Part shown: piece by piece, positions 35,266 through 45,773 of the stretch
Layout of the letters: every line of letters begins with the position of its first letter
Position numbering within the stretch: the stretch's first letter is position 1
Source: Dentipellis sp. KUC8613
Lineage: Eukaryota > Basidiomycota > Agaricomycetes > Russulales > Hericiaceae
DNA length: 64,000 nucleotides
Direction of reading: 5' to 3'
NCBI GenBank assembly: GCA_002286715.1
Contig: NSJX01000014.1
Location: 259,086 to 323,085 of the forward strand
Translations under genes and position numbers: made by a program
The notes under the pieces: model-generated
The model's database searches: none
Seen by the model: the letters and a program-made list of their open reading frames with translations, nothing else
Told to the model about the DNA's origin: nothing

Positions 35266-37655
35266 ATGGACGACTTTGGCGTCGTGTATCTGATTGACAA
35301 TGCTCAGCAATTCTGGTCCGGTGCGTTCCATTAATAGGCCCCGCAGGTCTTCCTAGCCTTAATCTAACGACCCGCAGAGCTGGATGAGATCCTGCACATC
35401 CCGCTGAATGCCACGCTGTCGAAGTTGGACTCGACGCTGAAGCGGTTCGTCTCGTTCTGTGCGTCCTATCATGGTGTGTAGCCCCTCTTGTGGAGTATTT
35501 GAATTTGCAATCAGACTCATTTTTCGTGCAGAGCAATTCTTACAGAGCCCATTGCAGCTGGAATATGCCTGCGACCTCCTTCTCGACTCGGAGCTTTTTA
35601 CCTTTCATTCGGAGCGGATGTGCGAGATTATGACCGATGAGGGTGGCTCGGTGCGCCCTATATTACTCTCCCATGACCGCCACTGCTGAACTCCTCGCCT
35701 GCAGAATACGGACCCGCATCAGCAATTGATTCTATACAACATTCTTCTCCAATATGGACGCCGAAATAATGCCTTCTTGCGCACCTACAAACGCTGGCAG
35801 CCTCTCGTCCCGCTACTGATGGACCACGTTCTCGTCGACATAGATCCGGATATTGATGATGTCTACTCCGGCTCTAGTACGGGGCCAAGCTCGGGCTGGA
35901 AAGGCATGTCCATCCCCATTGAGGCGATGCTCCGGTCGTTGTCTGTGCGTCTGTTGTATGAGGTTTGCAGAGCGTCGAAGCTCTCGGTCCAGGAACTACG
36001 TGAGTCTTGACATGCATCTGCATGCGCGTAAGCTAAATGGTCCTCGTGCAGGAATATTCGACGACTCCTTTATCGAACATTTATTCGATATGGTGGAACA
36101 AACACGGAACATGCAGGACGATACCTTCAATTACTCTGTTATCAAGCTCATTGTGCGTGCCTTGCAATTTTTTCATATGGCGTGCCTGATATCTTTTCGC
36201 AGGTGGCGTTAAACGAGCAATTCATGGTCGCTGCGCTGAAAGGACCCAACTCGGAAGCAACACGCCAAACAAATGCGAACCAACTAGGGGATAATCGCGT
36301 GCTTCAGGTTCTCGTTACACGCTTGGGTTTGAGTCAGACATTCGGCGAAAACATGATTTTCATGCTCAACCGCGCTAGTGCGTGATTTATTTTTCAAGAT
36401 TCGATTTCACCAAACCCCTGACCATATCGTCCAGGTCGAAGCCCGGAAGATCTGGTCATGCAACTACTCGTGCTCAAAATGCTGTACATGCTCTTCACAA
36501 CAAAGGGCACTTGCGAATATTTCTACACAAACGATCTCTGCGTCCTCGTGGACGTCTTCCTGCGCGAACTGGCAGATCTAGACGAGGATGCTGAATCGGT
36601 AATAATCACATTGACTGTTTTTTGTTGCGTGCGATGCTCACAGTCTTATTCAGCTCCGACATACCTATCTCCGTGTTCTCCATCCGCTTCTCACTAAAAC
36701 GCAACTGCGACAGACGCCGTATAAGCGCCCACAGATCGTCCGCGCGCTTGAATCGCTGATTTCTAATCCGGACATTCGAGAAGTGACGCCGACGACAAAA
36801 CGCCTCGTCGAACGCTGTCTAGGAGGCGAATGGTGTCTCAACCTCCGAAAAACTGCGAACGAGGACCTCGCCGCCCAGGAGAATGAGCTACTCCGGACAG
36901 CGAGCCCAAGCAACGACCGGATCGCTCAGCAAACCGTTGCGGGGACCACGAACATTCAGGCAGACAAGCATGCGCCGCTAGGGCGGAAGAAATCACTTAA
37001 GGGAAGTCGGAGTGTGGAGAACCTGCGTGCCGCAACGGGGCCGGCACGTAAGCCCTCCCTTCGCGCTCCTGAAGCGCATCGGAGGCCAAGCAACGACAGT
37101 GTCTTGAGTCTCCCAGCTGCTGCGACTTCGACCATACCTATGACGGCAGGCAGGAGAGAGCGACAAGGCTCTGTCAACCTGGACCAAAGCCATGGGAAGC
37201 ACGGGGATCACAACAAACATGGGGACCATTTCATATCTCCCATCCGTGCTAACTCCCTTGGTACAGCTGTTGATGGTATTATAAGCCCACACCACACTGC
37301 GTCCTCTTTCCCCAACAATGGCCACCATCCATCTCCCACCGTCATCGTCGTCGAACCTCCCGTTTCCCCCACCTCTATCAGCTCTCGGATGTCGTCTGCC
37401 GGCACGCCCGCCAGCACCGTTTCCACTTTCAGCATCACATCGCTTTCATCAGCCAGCACTACATCACAGCCCTTGTCGCAGACCTCAAAGACCACCCACC
37501 GCCGCTCGCCGCCTGCCCCGCCGAAGCGCAGGAAGCCGCCAGCAGTCCCAGTCCCACTCGCCAGGTCCAATGGAGACGCGACAATTACTCGGATCGCATC
37601 CTCCACGTCCACACCGACGTTATCTAGCGTGCCCAAGAAGGCGGCCAAATCTTAA
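35266..37655 (+). CDS. LDB17: Ldb17/Dip1/SPIN90-type actin patch protein
   Basis: About eight exons from ATG 35266 ([17 protein letters not shown]) to the stop at 37655. The N-terminal 400 residues are an armadillo-like helical domain: [76 protein letters not shown]. They end in the SPIN90/Ldb17 signature [16 protein letters not shown] followed by [11 protein letters not shown]. Ldb17 and S. pombe Dip1 bind Arp2/3 complex and make it nucleate unbranched seed filaments at endocytic sites. A 290-residue disordered tail rich in Ser/Thr/Pro follows, with [19 protein letters not shown], a cluster of SH3-binding PxxP motifs. The start is uncertain: the frame is open upstream but has no earlier ATG, so a small 5' exon may exist. 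Confidence 0.85.
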
Positions 37656-38468
37656 TCTGGAAATTTTGTATGTGGAAGCTTTGGATCATCAAGATTATCG
37701 GAAGTTATAAGCATGGATTACGGATTCGCATTCCACTCCTCTACTAGACTATCCATCATCCATCTTCATTTGTCCCGGAAACGCACTGCACGTTTTGGTT
37801 ACTTCTCTTTGTTTCTACTCTTCTCCGTCTGTTCTTGCACGCACTCACACGGACCCGATGACGCGATGCTGGTTATTCCGCTCATCGCTACGACGTTACG
37901 ACGCTACGTGTACCGCACCTCTCATGTTTCGCAGATCCTTGATCCTCCTTCGCCTTTCACCGTCTCGAGCTCTGCAAGCATAATTGCCTCTTGGATGTAC
38001 GACTACTTGCCCTTTTTGTATATACTATATAGCACTTTCATATTGTCGCCCTCTGTGTAGTCAACGCTTTGTGCGAAGGGTTCCCCGTGGGGGAGGCCAA
38101 GATGCCGGCGGCTAGGGCGTTTGCGCGTGATAAGTTGCCTCCTCCGGCAATCTATGATCGCGACTTGCGCAGAATGCACCGCGGGACGCAGTGTCGACTG
38201 GGACTCGGGCATGTCTCTTCGCGCTCACCCTCCTGGTTCTTGTCTTTTGTGACCCTCATCCTAAAGATATAGCATAAGGCATTCCTCTTTTTTGGTCCGA
38301 GAGTCTTATCGCCTCAAGCAAAGCAGAGGACATCAATATTACTCTGCCAAAGGGACTCACCGACTCGGAGGTTGATCACACGCAGTTAAGACCATATTGG
38401 TACGTACACCTCGGGCTGACAGAGATACACCCGAGCTGATTTCATTGCAGCATGGACCTGAGATTTGC
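37656..38468. other. Intergenic
   Basis: 3' region of the Ldb17-like gene and leader of VWA8. A CTGAT branch-like site and TTGCAG acceptor at about 38437-38450 suggest an intron in the VWA8 5' UTR. No supported ORF apart from the short upstream ORF listed separately. Confidence 0.4.
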
Positions 38469-38472
38469 ATGA
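38452..38472 (+). promoter_or_regulatory. Six-codon upstream ORF overlapping the VWA8 start
   Basis: ATG 38452 opens a frame MDLRFA whose TGA (38470-38472) overlaps the VWA8 presequence ATG (38469-38471) as ATGA. It lies directly after the apparent 5' UTR intron acceptor, so it should be in the mature leader if transcription starts upstream. Confidence 0.5.
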
Positions 38473-41400
38473 GATACTCCGTGCCAACATCCGGCACCGT
38501 ACGCTCCTTACGATATAGCCTCCAACGCGCCGTACGACCTCGCATTGCACCTCTGTCCACCATGTCCTCTCAGCGCCGCCTGAACCGCGTGCTGCAAGAG
38601 CTCACCCCGCCACCGCCGTCGATAGGCACACTGCAGCTGGGCGACGTCAGCTATGATGTTCCGGAGTCGCAGACACCGTCGCGCCTGCCGCATTTCAAGG
38701 AGCCGCCTCTGGACACCGGGGACGCACTGAATCTGGAAAACCTGCACTTCATGCTGCAGAAGTACCTCCTTGGACAGGACGTGTTTCTTCTTTCACAGCC
38801 GGGCCCGTATGCGAGGCGGCTAGCTATGACGTTCTGCAGGTGCGTGCTTCTGTCTTAGCGCGCGCATGTGTATCAGCTGACGCTGCAGGCAGCATTATCA
38901 ACTCGGAATACGAGTATATTGCGCTGCACCGCGATGTGGGCGAGACGGAGCTGAAGCAGGGGCGCGAGATTAGGGCGGGAGGGAATCTGGTGTATGTGGA
39001 CAGTGCGGCGGTGCGCGCGGTCAAGAACGGACGCGTCTTGATCATAGAGGGGATCGAGAAGGCGGAGAGGGGGATCATGCCTGTGAGTTTCGCGTCCGTA
39101 TTCCGCGCGATGCATGTCCTGACCGTAGCGTGGGCACCAGGTCCTGAACAATCTGCTCGAGAACAGAGAAATGTACTTCAGTTCAAGTGCCATGTTCTCC
39201 GTTTGTGTACTAATCGAGAATTCTGAAGGAACCTTGATGATGGCACCCATATTCTGCACCCACATCGGTACGCGTTGCTAGACCAAGCCGCTGACCCTAC
39301 TTCGTCCAAGATTTTCATTCCTGCACACAAGAATTTCCGTGTCATCGCTATTGCTGCGCCTGTTCCTCCCTACACTGGCTACCCTCTCGACCCTCCTTTC
39401 CGCAGCCGCTTCCAGGCGCGTTTCGTTGACCCCGCCGGAGCCCTGCTCGCCCTCACCGGCCCCGTTACGACCAAGGCGCCCTCTGCATTCGCGGAAGAAG
39501 TGTCCACGAAGCTGCGCGAACTCATCCTCTCCACCCAGTATGCCAGCGAGTCGCGCAATAGCCTCGACGCCGTCGCGAAGTCGGCGCTGCCGGCATTCCC
39601 GCAGACAGCCCTTGTCAAGCTTCAGCAGCTCATGACAACATTCCCGCCGCAGGCGCCGCTGACTCCCGGCCAGCTGTCACGACTACTCTTGACACTACAT
39701 CCTGCGCTCATGCATGCTCCGTTCCATGCGTGGGCAATGTTGAGCAACCGGACCGAGCAGGTTGGGCTCGGCGAGCTCGGCGCTGTGCAGGTGTCGAGTG
39801 GCACGGATATCGGTTTGCTTGGGTACCGAGCGTCCAGTATCAGCAGGGTCGATGCGACGACTGCGTCTGTGGTATTCGAAGGCCCGCAGACGAAGATATC
39901 TGTCAACGTTCCAGCCGGACCGAAAGACCTCCTCACGTTCCCGTTCGCGGGCGATCAGGACTTCTTCCCAACGGAAAGGTTCTTGGGTCTCTTGACGTGC
40001 TTCCTGCAGGCCCACGCACTAGGCTGGGATATCTCATATATTCCTCCTGCGCTGCCGTCGACTGCGTCTTGCTCGACGTCTACATTGGTGAAGGTCTTTG
40101 GTGACGTTTTGGGCTATGATTCAGACTCGGTGCATATGTATAAGGAGCTAGGAGGGCGGGAGTTGTTGATGAGGAGGAAAATCGAGGATGGCGGTGCGAC
40201 GAGCTGGGAACCTAGGTAGGTCCGCCCATCCCTGTGCCATCATTTTCTGCTAATGCGTTTGTAGTCCCCTCATTGAAGGCGCCTGGAAGGGGCGACTGGT
40301 CCACCTTTCTGGTTTAGATGTGATTGGCCTCACGGCCGGCTCGTTGGCACGCCTGACGCAAGACCGAGAGTCAGAGCTTTGGGAATCGAACCGCATCGTC
40401 TCGTTCTTGGCCGAAGGCGAAGAGGTGGGCAGCAGTCTTTCGCGTTCTGGGTCCATTTGTTGACCAAGAAGCAGGCGGCCCATGCAGAACTATCGAAAAC
40501 ACACCCGTCTTTCCGCGTCATCAGCACTGCATCGAAATCGACACTACTCAAAGACTGGCTCTCGGATGAGCACGCCAATATGTTCCTCCCCATCCCTGCG
40601 CAACCGATGGACCACGCAGAAGAGATCGCCATCATCCAACAAACCGGCTGCGAGCCGGGCATCCTCCAAACTCTCTTGGCATTCGCGGAGAAATACCGCC
40701 AGAGCATGTCGACCGAGAATGTGCTCAAGAACCGCAAGCTGGGCACGCGCTCGCTGATCCGCATTGCGCGCAGACTCGCGAAGTTCCCGAGTGACGTGAA
40801 TTTGCATGCGTTGATTAGCAGGTCGTTGTTGGCAGAGTTCTTGCCGGCGACAGAGAGGATGAGTCTGGATTCTTTGCTGGAGGACTGTGGGATCTTGAAG
40901 AAGGTCGAACTGGTGAGTCGATATCCGTTGCGACCCATGCCCTTCGTGGATTCATATTACGCACCAGTTCCACCCGTCGCCTGTAGTAGAGAATGGCGGT
41001 CTTTTGTTCCCGGCGTCTAATGACCAGACGCGGACCATCGATGCCACCTTTATCCCCATATTCGATTCCGCGCAGGACCCCGAAGGTGTTGCATCCCACG
41101 TCCCGTACATGGACCATTTCTACGACAACAGCGTGCAGTCCGCTTCCATGAGGGACCTGGCTATCGACTTCGAAGTTCTTGGGGAACACCTTGTGCTTCT
41201 CGGCAATCAGGTATGGTCCTGCAGCACATAGTTGATAGGATCGTCGTTGAACTTTGTGCTCTAGGGTGTCGGAAAGAACAAGCTCATTGACAGGCTTTGT
41301 CAACTTCTCCGGAGGCCCAGAGAATACATCCAACTCCACCGCGACACGACCGTCAACCAGCTCATGTTCCAGACCTCCCTAGAGGGTGGCGTTATCAAGC

Positions 41401-43953
41401 ACACAGATTCACCTTTGCTGCGCGCCGTCGCTCTGGGGCGAGTCATCATCATCGATGAAGCGGACAAAGCCCCAGAGCACGTTGTTGCCATCTTCAGGAG
41501 TCTTGCGGGCCAGAGCGAACTGACATTAGCGGATGGAAGGCGAGTGAGGAAGACGAAAGAGAGGGAGGGTGATATTCCAATCCACCCCAACTTTAGGCTG
41601 ATTCTGCTCGCGAATCGGCCGGGATATCGTGCGACCCTTTCTGAACATGATTCCTGGTGGACATGAACTGACGTTCTCCGGTTTTCAGCGTTCCTCGGAA
41701 ATCACTTCCTTCAAGTTCTTGGAGATAATTTCAGCTGGTATAGCCCAATTACCTTGTGCTTCGTTCTATCCAAGTATACTTACACCTTTAACTTTAGTCA
41801 CTCTGTGTCTAATCCCGACTTGGAATCCGAACGTAAACTCCTCTCCCAACTCGCCCCAGAACTTGACGAAGACCTCATCCGTCGCCTGGTTGGCGCTTTC
41901 CACGACCTTAGAAAGGGTTACGACGATGGGTCCTTGACTTATCCTTATTCTCTCCGCGGTGAGTGATTGCGGACGCTGCTTCTATCGAAGAATATTGTAT
42001 TCATGCATTTTACAGAACTTATTGCTATTGTCCGCCACATGCGTGCCTATCCCAACGATACCCTCGATGAAACCCTGCGCAATGTCTTCGATTTTGACGT
42101 ATACAAGCAGGACACGATCGACAAGCTCGCAGATATCCTCCGACATCATGGGTGAGACCACGCATTACTCTAATATCCGTCAGCTTGATCTTATGCACAC
42201 ACAGATTGGAAGTCAAGCACGTCGGCATAGACGCTGCGCGCGAGAACGCGAAAAAGAAGATTCTTGACATGAAATTCGAGCCCAAGAATACAAATTTGGA
42301 TAAGCCGAAGAAGGGCAAGGAGGACCCTCACAATCAGCCTCATGAAGGCGGAAACACCTTCGCTGGAGGAGTACGACAGTCAACCTGATTGCTGGTCTTC
42401 GAGTTATGCTGATCCATCTACCAGACTGGTGGCCGGGACACGGCTGGCATGGGGGGTCGCGGCGGTTACATGCGGTTGTTCAAGGGCCACGACATCAAGC
42501 AGGTATGCTTCGGCGTTCTCCCTCTTCGGCCGCTTTTTTATGAGTGTGATTCAGGTCTCGGATAAACTGAAAAATGAAGTATCGGATGAAGTCAAGGAGC
42601 AGGCTCGCGAGATGGCACGTCAGGAGCTCGCCCGTCGTCTCGAAGAGTTGAATATGAATGCTGCGGAGGCGAAAGGCTACACGGAGTTGCTGACGGCTGT
42701 ACAATCGCATATTTCGCCGTTGCATGATTTGCTTGAACGTCAGTTCCATTGTTGATCTCTCTCTTGGTATCTGTTGACAATGTCACAGACCTTGCTGCTA
42801 AGGAGGAAGAGCGCGTCTGGATCAAGCGGCAGACGGATGGCGAGCTGGATGACAGCCGGCTGACTGAGGGTCTTACGGGCGAAGCTACTGTATACAAACG
42901 CAGAGGCATGGCGAAACCCGAGATTGGGCGGCCACAAATCAAGTGGGTACCATCTGTCATCTCAGGATCGAGATGCTGACTCCGTCTCTCTGCAGACCTA
43001 AGCGCATCAGATTTGTCTTCGACGTTAGCGGGTCGATGTAAGTCTCGATCCGCGACTTGCTGTCTAGGCGCCAAATGACAATGTCACGACAGGTACCGCT
43101 TCCAGTATGACGGTCGCTTGCAAAGGTCCTTGGAGACAGGTAAAGGACATCCGGCATATTTTCGTGATAGATTACTTAGTGTCTGGCACCTCACAGCTGT
43201 CATGTTGATGGAAAGTTTCAACCATCTGCAACGCAAAGACAAATTCGTCTGGGATGTCAGTTGCATTTCTCCCTCTTACCCATGTGGGACCTGGCTGATG
43301 TTCTCCCTTCTGGTAGATGTACGGCCACGTGAGTTAGCCCTCCTCACCTCTATGAACTGCCATTTGACAACAGGCCTCAGTCGGGTGATTCTCCAGAGAT
43401 ACCTCTCGTGAAGATCGACCAACCCACGAGCGAAGTCTCGCAAAGATGGGCAGTAGCAGAGAAGATGAACCTCATTACGCAGTACGCCTTTGCGGGCGAC
43501 TATACAGGTACGAGTGCAGTTCCTTGGAGCGATTTGTTCTCTGAACCAGCGCGATAGTTGAAGCAATCGAGAAGGCAGCTGTTGAGGTGTCCAAGTTCGA
43601 CGGCGGTAAGCTTCTACGCCATACCAATGTACAACCACTCACGCACACACTTCTGTAGACGATTACTTCGTCATAGCCATTTCAGATGCGAACTTCTCTC
43701 GTTACGGCATCACCGCAGACGAACTGCAACGCGCCATGAACCGGCATCCCAAGGTCAACACTGCCCTGATTTGCATCGGTGAAGGCGCAGAAGCAGCGTG
43801 GTGAGTCAGGCGATTATTCTTAGAGAAGATATGCGACTCATGGGCCGCTGCAGGATTCCGAAACGTTTCCCTGGTCGTGGGTTCAGAGTAGAGAATACAG
43901 CCGACATTCCCAAGGTGCTGCGTAGCATTCTGTCGACGATGGTTGACCGGTAG
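38469..43953 (+). CDS. VWA8: VWA8: mitochondrial AAA ATPase with von Willebrand factor A domain
   Basis: About 15 exons to TAG 43951-43953, roughly 1,550-1,600 residues. From ATG 38469 the protein begins MRYSVPTSGTVRSLRYSLQR, Arg-rich and without acidic residues, a good mitochondrial presequence. ATG 38562 (MSSQRRLNR) would remove it. The first AAA module has the unusual loop LLSQPGPYARRLAM and EYIALHRDVGETELKQGREI. The second has LLGNQGVGKNKLIDRL (Walker A), EYIQLHRDTTVNQLMFQTSL and VIIIDEADKAPEHVVA (Walker B), then sensor text NFRLILLANRPGYPF. A Gly-rich linker (AGGTGGRDTAGMGGRGGYM) and a helical stalk (DEVKEQAREMARQELARRL) precede the C-terminal VWA domain, FVFDVSGSMYRFQYDGRL, with an intact DxSxS metal site. 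The layout is that of midasin-like AAA proteins. VWA8 is a mitochondrial matrix-facing ATPase in animals; its fungal role is unknown. Confidence 0.95.
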
Positions 43954-44286
43954 ATAGATGTCTGGAATTTATACCACGATCCTGCATGACATTAGACTAG
44001 ATATTGCTCCTTGGGGCTTGGCTTCGCGAGCGGTGGTGGATCTGAGAGTTCAAGTTATCCAATTGTGGCCAGGTACCGGCACCGGCGGATGCCGAGGCAA
44101 GCGCTGAGGTCGTCAGTTGCAGCGGCACTCGTCCATACCGTAACAGTGCTCTGGCTTCCAGCGAGTCTCAGCCTGTCTCCCTTTCCTTGTTAGCTTTTCT
44201 GTCCATCACTTCCACGATCCGACCTTGAGCACGAAGAGGATTGATACAGCCAGAATTTTGCGAAACTCTAGGCCGCTTGAACCAAC
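43954..44286. other. VWA8-Vps26 spacer
   Basis: 333 bases between two plus-strand genes; holds the VWA8 3' end and the Vps26 promoter. No ORF or TATA element was convincing. Confidence 0.5.
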
Positions 44287-45553
44287 ATGGCCGCGTACTT
44301 CTTCGCGTCACCGGTGGACATTGATGTGAAATTGGACGGTGAAGAGTTGCGGAAGAAGGTCGACGCAAAGGGAGAGAAGGACCGTATCATCTCATGTCCT
44401 GTGTACTTTGATGGAGAGTCGGTGTCGGGCCAGGTGCGTGCCAAAGTAATAGTGCTGCAGACGCTGTCTGACTGCGGAATGGGAAGGTTACTATTCGGGT
44501 TCGTGACGGGAAGAAGATTGTTCACGACGGAATCAAGGTGGAGTTTGTTGGAAGTATTGGTGCGTCCTGTGATCGTGATACTCGCGATAGGCTCTGACAA
44601 ACATCTGTTGTGTAGAACTGTTCTATGACCGAGGGCACCACCATGAGTTCTTGTCGTTGTCACAAGAACTGGCCGCACCAGGAGAAATGAGGCAGGCACA
44701 GACTTTCGAGTTCTTGTTCAAGAATGTGGAGAAGCAGTTCGAGAGCTATGTCGGGATCAATGTGAAGCTAAGGTAGGCCCACTCAGCTTCCAGGTGGCGG
44801 GGAACACGCCCTCATCTTAGCATAGGTATTTCGTGCGTGTCACGATTTCGCGAAGAATGGCGGATGTCACCAAGGAGAAGGATCTCTGGGTCCACTCCTT
44901 CCGCATGCCACCAGAGAGTAACAACTCGATCCGGATGGAGGTAGGTATCGAGGACTGTTTGCACATAGAATTCGAGTACAACAAGTCGAAGTATGTCCCG
45001 TCCCTTTTCTGTCAAGCCTTGTCTCTAACAAATATTTAGATATCACTTGAAGGATGTGATTGTCGGCAAGATCTACTTCCTCTTGGTTCGCATAAAGATC
45101 AAGCACATGGAGCTCTCTATCATCCGGAGGGAAACAACAGGATCGCCACCGAACCAATACAACGAAAGCGAGACCATCACCAAATTTGAAATCATGGATG
45201 GCGCTCCTGTGCGAGGTTCGTCTCTTCCAACTTCTCGACCTTCACCCAGTAGACTGACGAGAACCAATTAGGAGAGACGATTCCTATCCGATTATTCCTC
45301 GGCGGTTTTGAGCTCACGCCAACATTCCGGGACGTCAACAAGAAGTTCAGCACGCGGTATTATCTGAACCTTGTTCTTGTTGACGAAGAGAATAGGCGCT
45401 ACTTCAAGCAGCAGGTTGGTTATTCAGTGACGCTTTTTGCGACTTCTCTCTGACTGCCTGTTCTATAGGAAATCACCATCTTCAGAATACCTGAGGTATG
45501 TACTACCATCTTTGAGAGATTATTGGACGCTAAACATGGCCTCGCAGAACTGA
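44287..45553 (+). CDS. VPS26: Retromer subunit Vps26
   Basis: Plus strand, ATG 44287 (MAAYFFASPVDIDVKL) to TGA 45551-45553; the last exon is only AAC TGA, giving a final RIPEN. Eight or so exons encode an arrestin-like double beta-sandwich: VTIRVRDGKKIVHDGIKVEF, IELFYDRGHHHEFLSLSQEL, FLFKNVEKQFESYVGINVKL, RYFVRVTISRRMADVTKEKD, then HLKDVIVGKIYFLLVRIKIK, IKHMELSIIRRETTG, ETITKFEIMDGAPVRGE and IPIRLFLGGFELTPTFRDVN. Length of about 300 residues is normal. Vps26 forms the retromer core with Vps35 and Vps29, which retrieves cargo such as sorting receptors from endosomes to the Golgi. It converges with the next gene, 220 nt away. Confidence 0.97.
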
Positions 45554-45773
45554 CCACCTCCTTGTTTCCCTGTGCATCTGTACCTACTATACCTATATAC
45601 TTATTCTGGTTCTTATTCCAAGTTTGCTTCAATGGATTTCAAAGGCAGAGGTATATATAAGTTATTCACAACAAAATTACAACAGGAAACTACAACAAGA
45701 TCGAGTTCCTGTACCGGCAAACAAGAAATGAAACAGACACAGAGACGTCTTCTCCCCTACATCCAAGAAAAGG

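Noticed and set aside
40375..40395. GAATCGAACCGC resembling a tRNA T-arm on the minus strand
   Set aside because: It is inside a VWA8 exon coding for WESNRIV, and no cloverleaf partner sequences are present.
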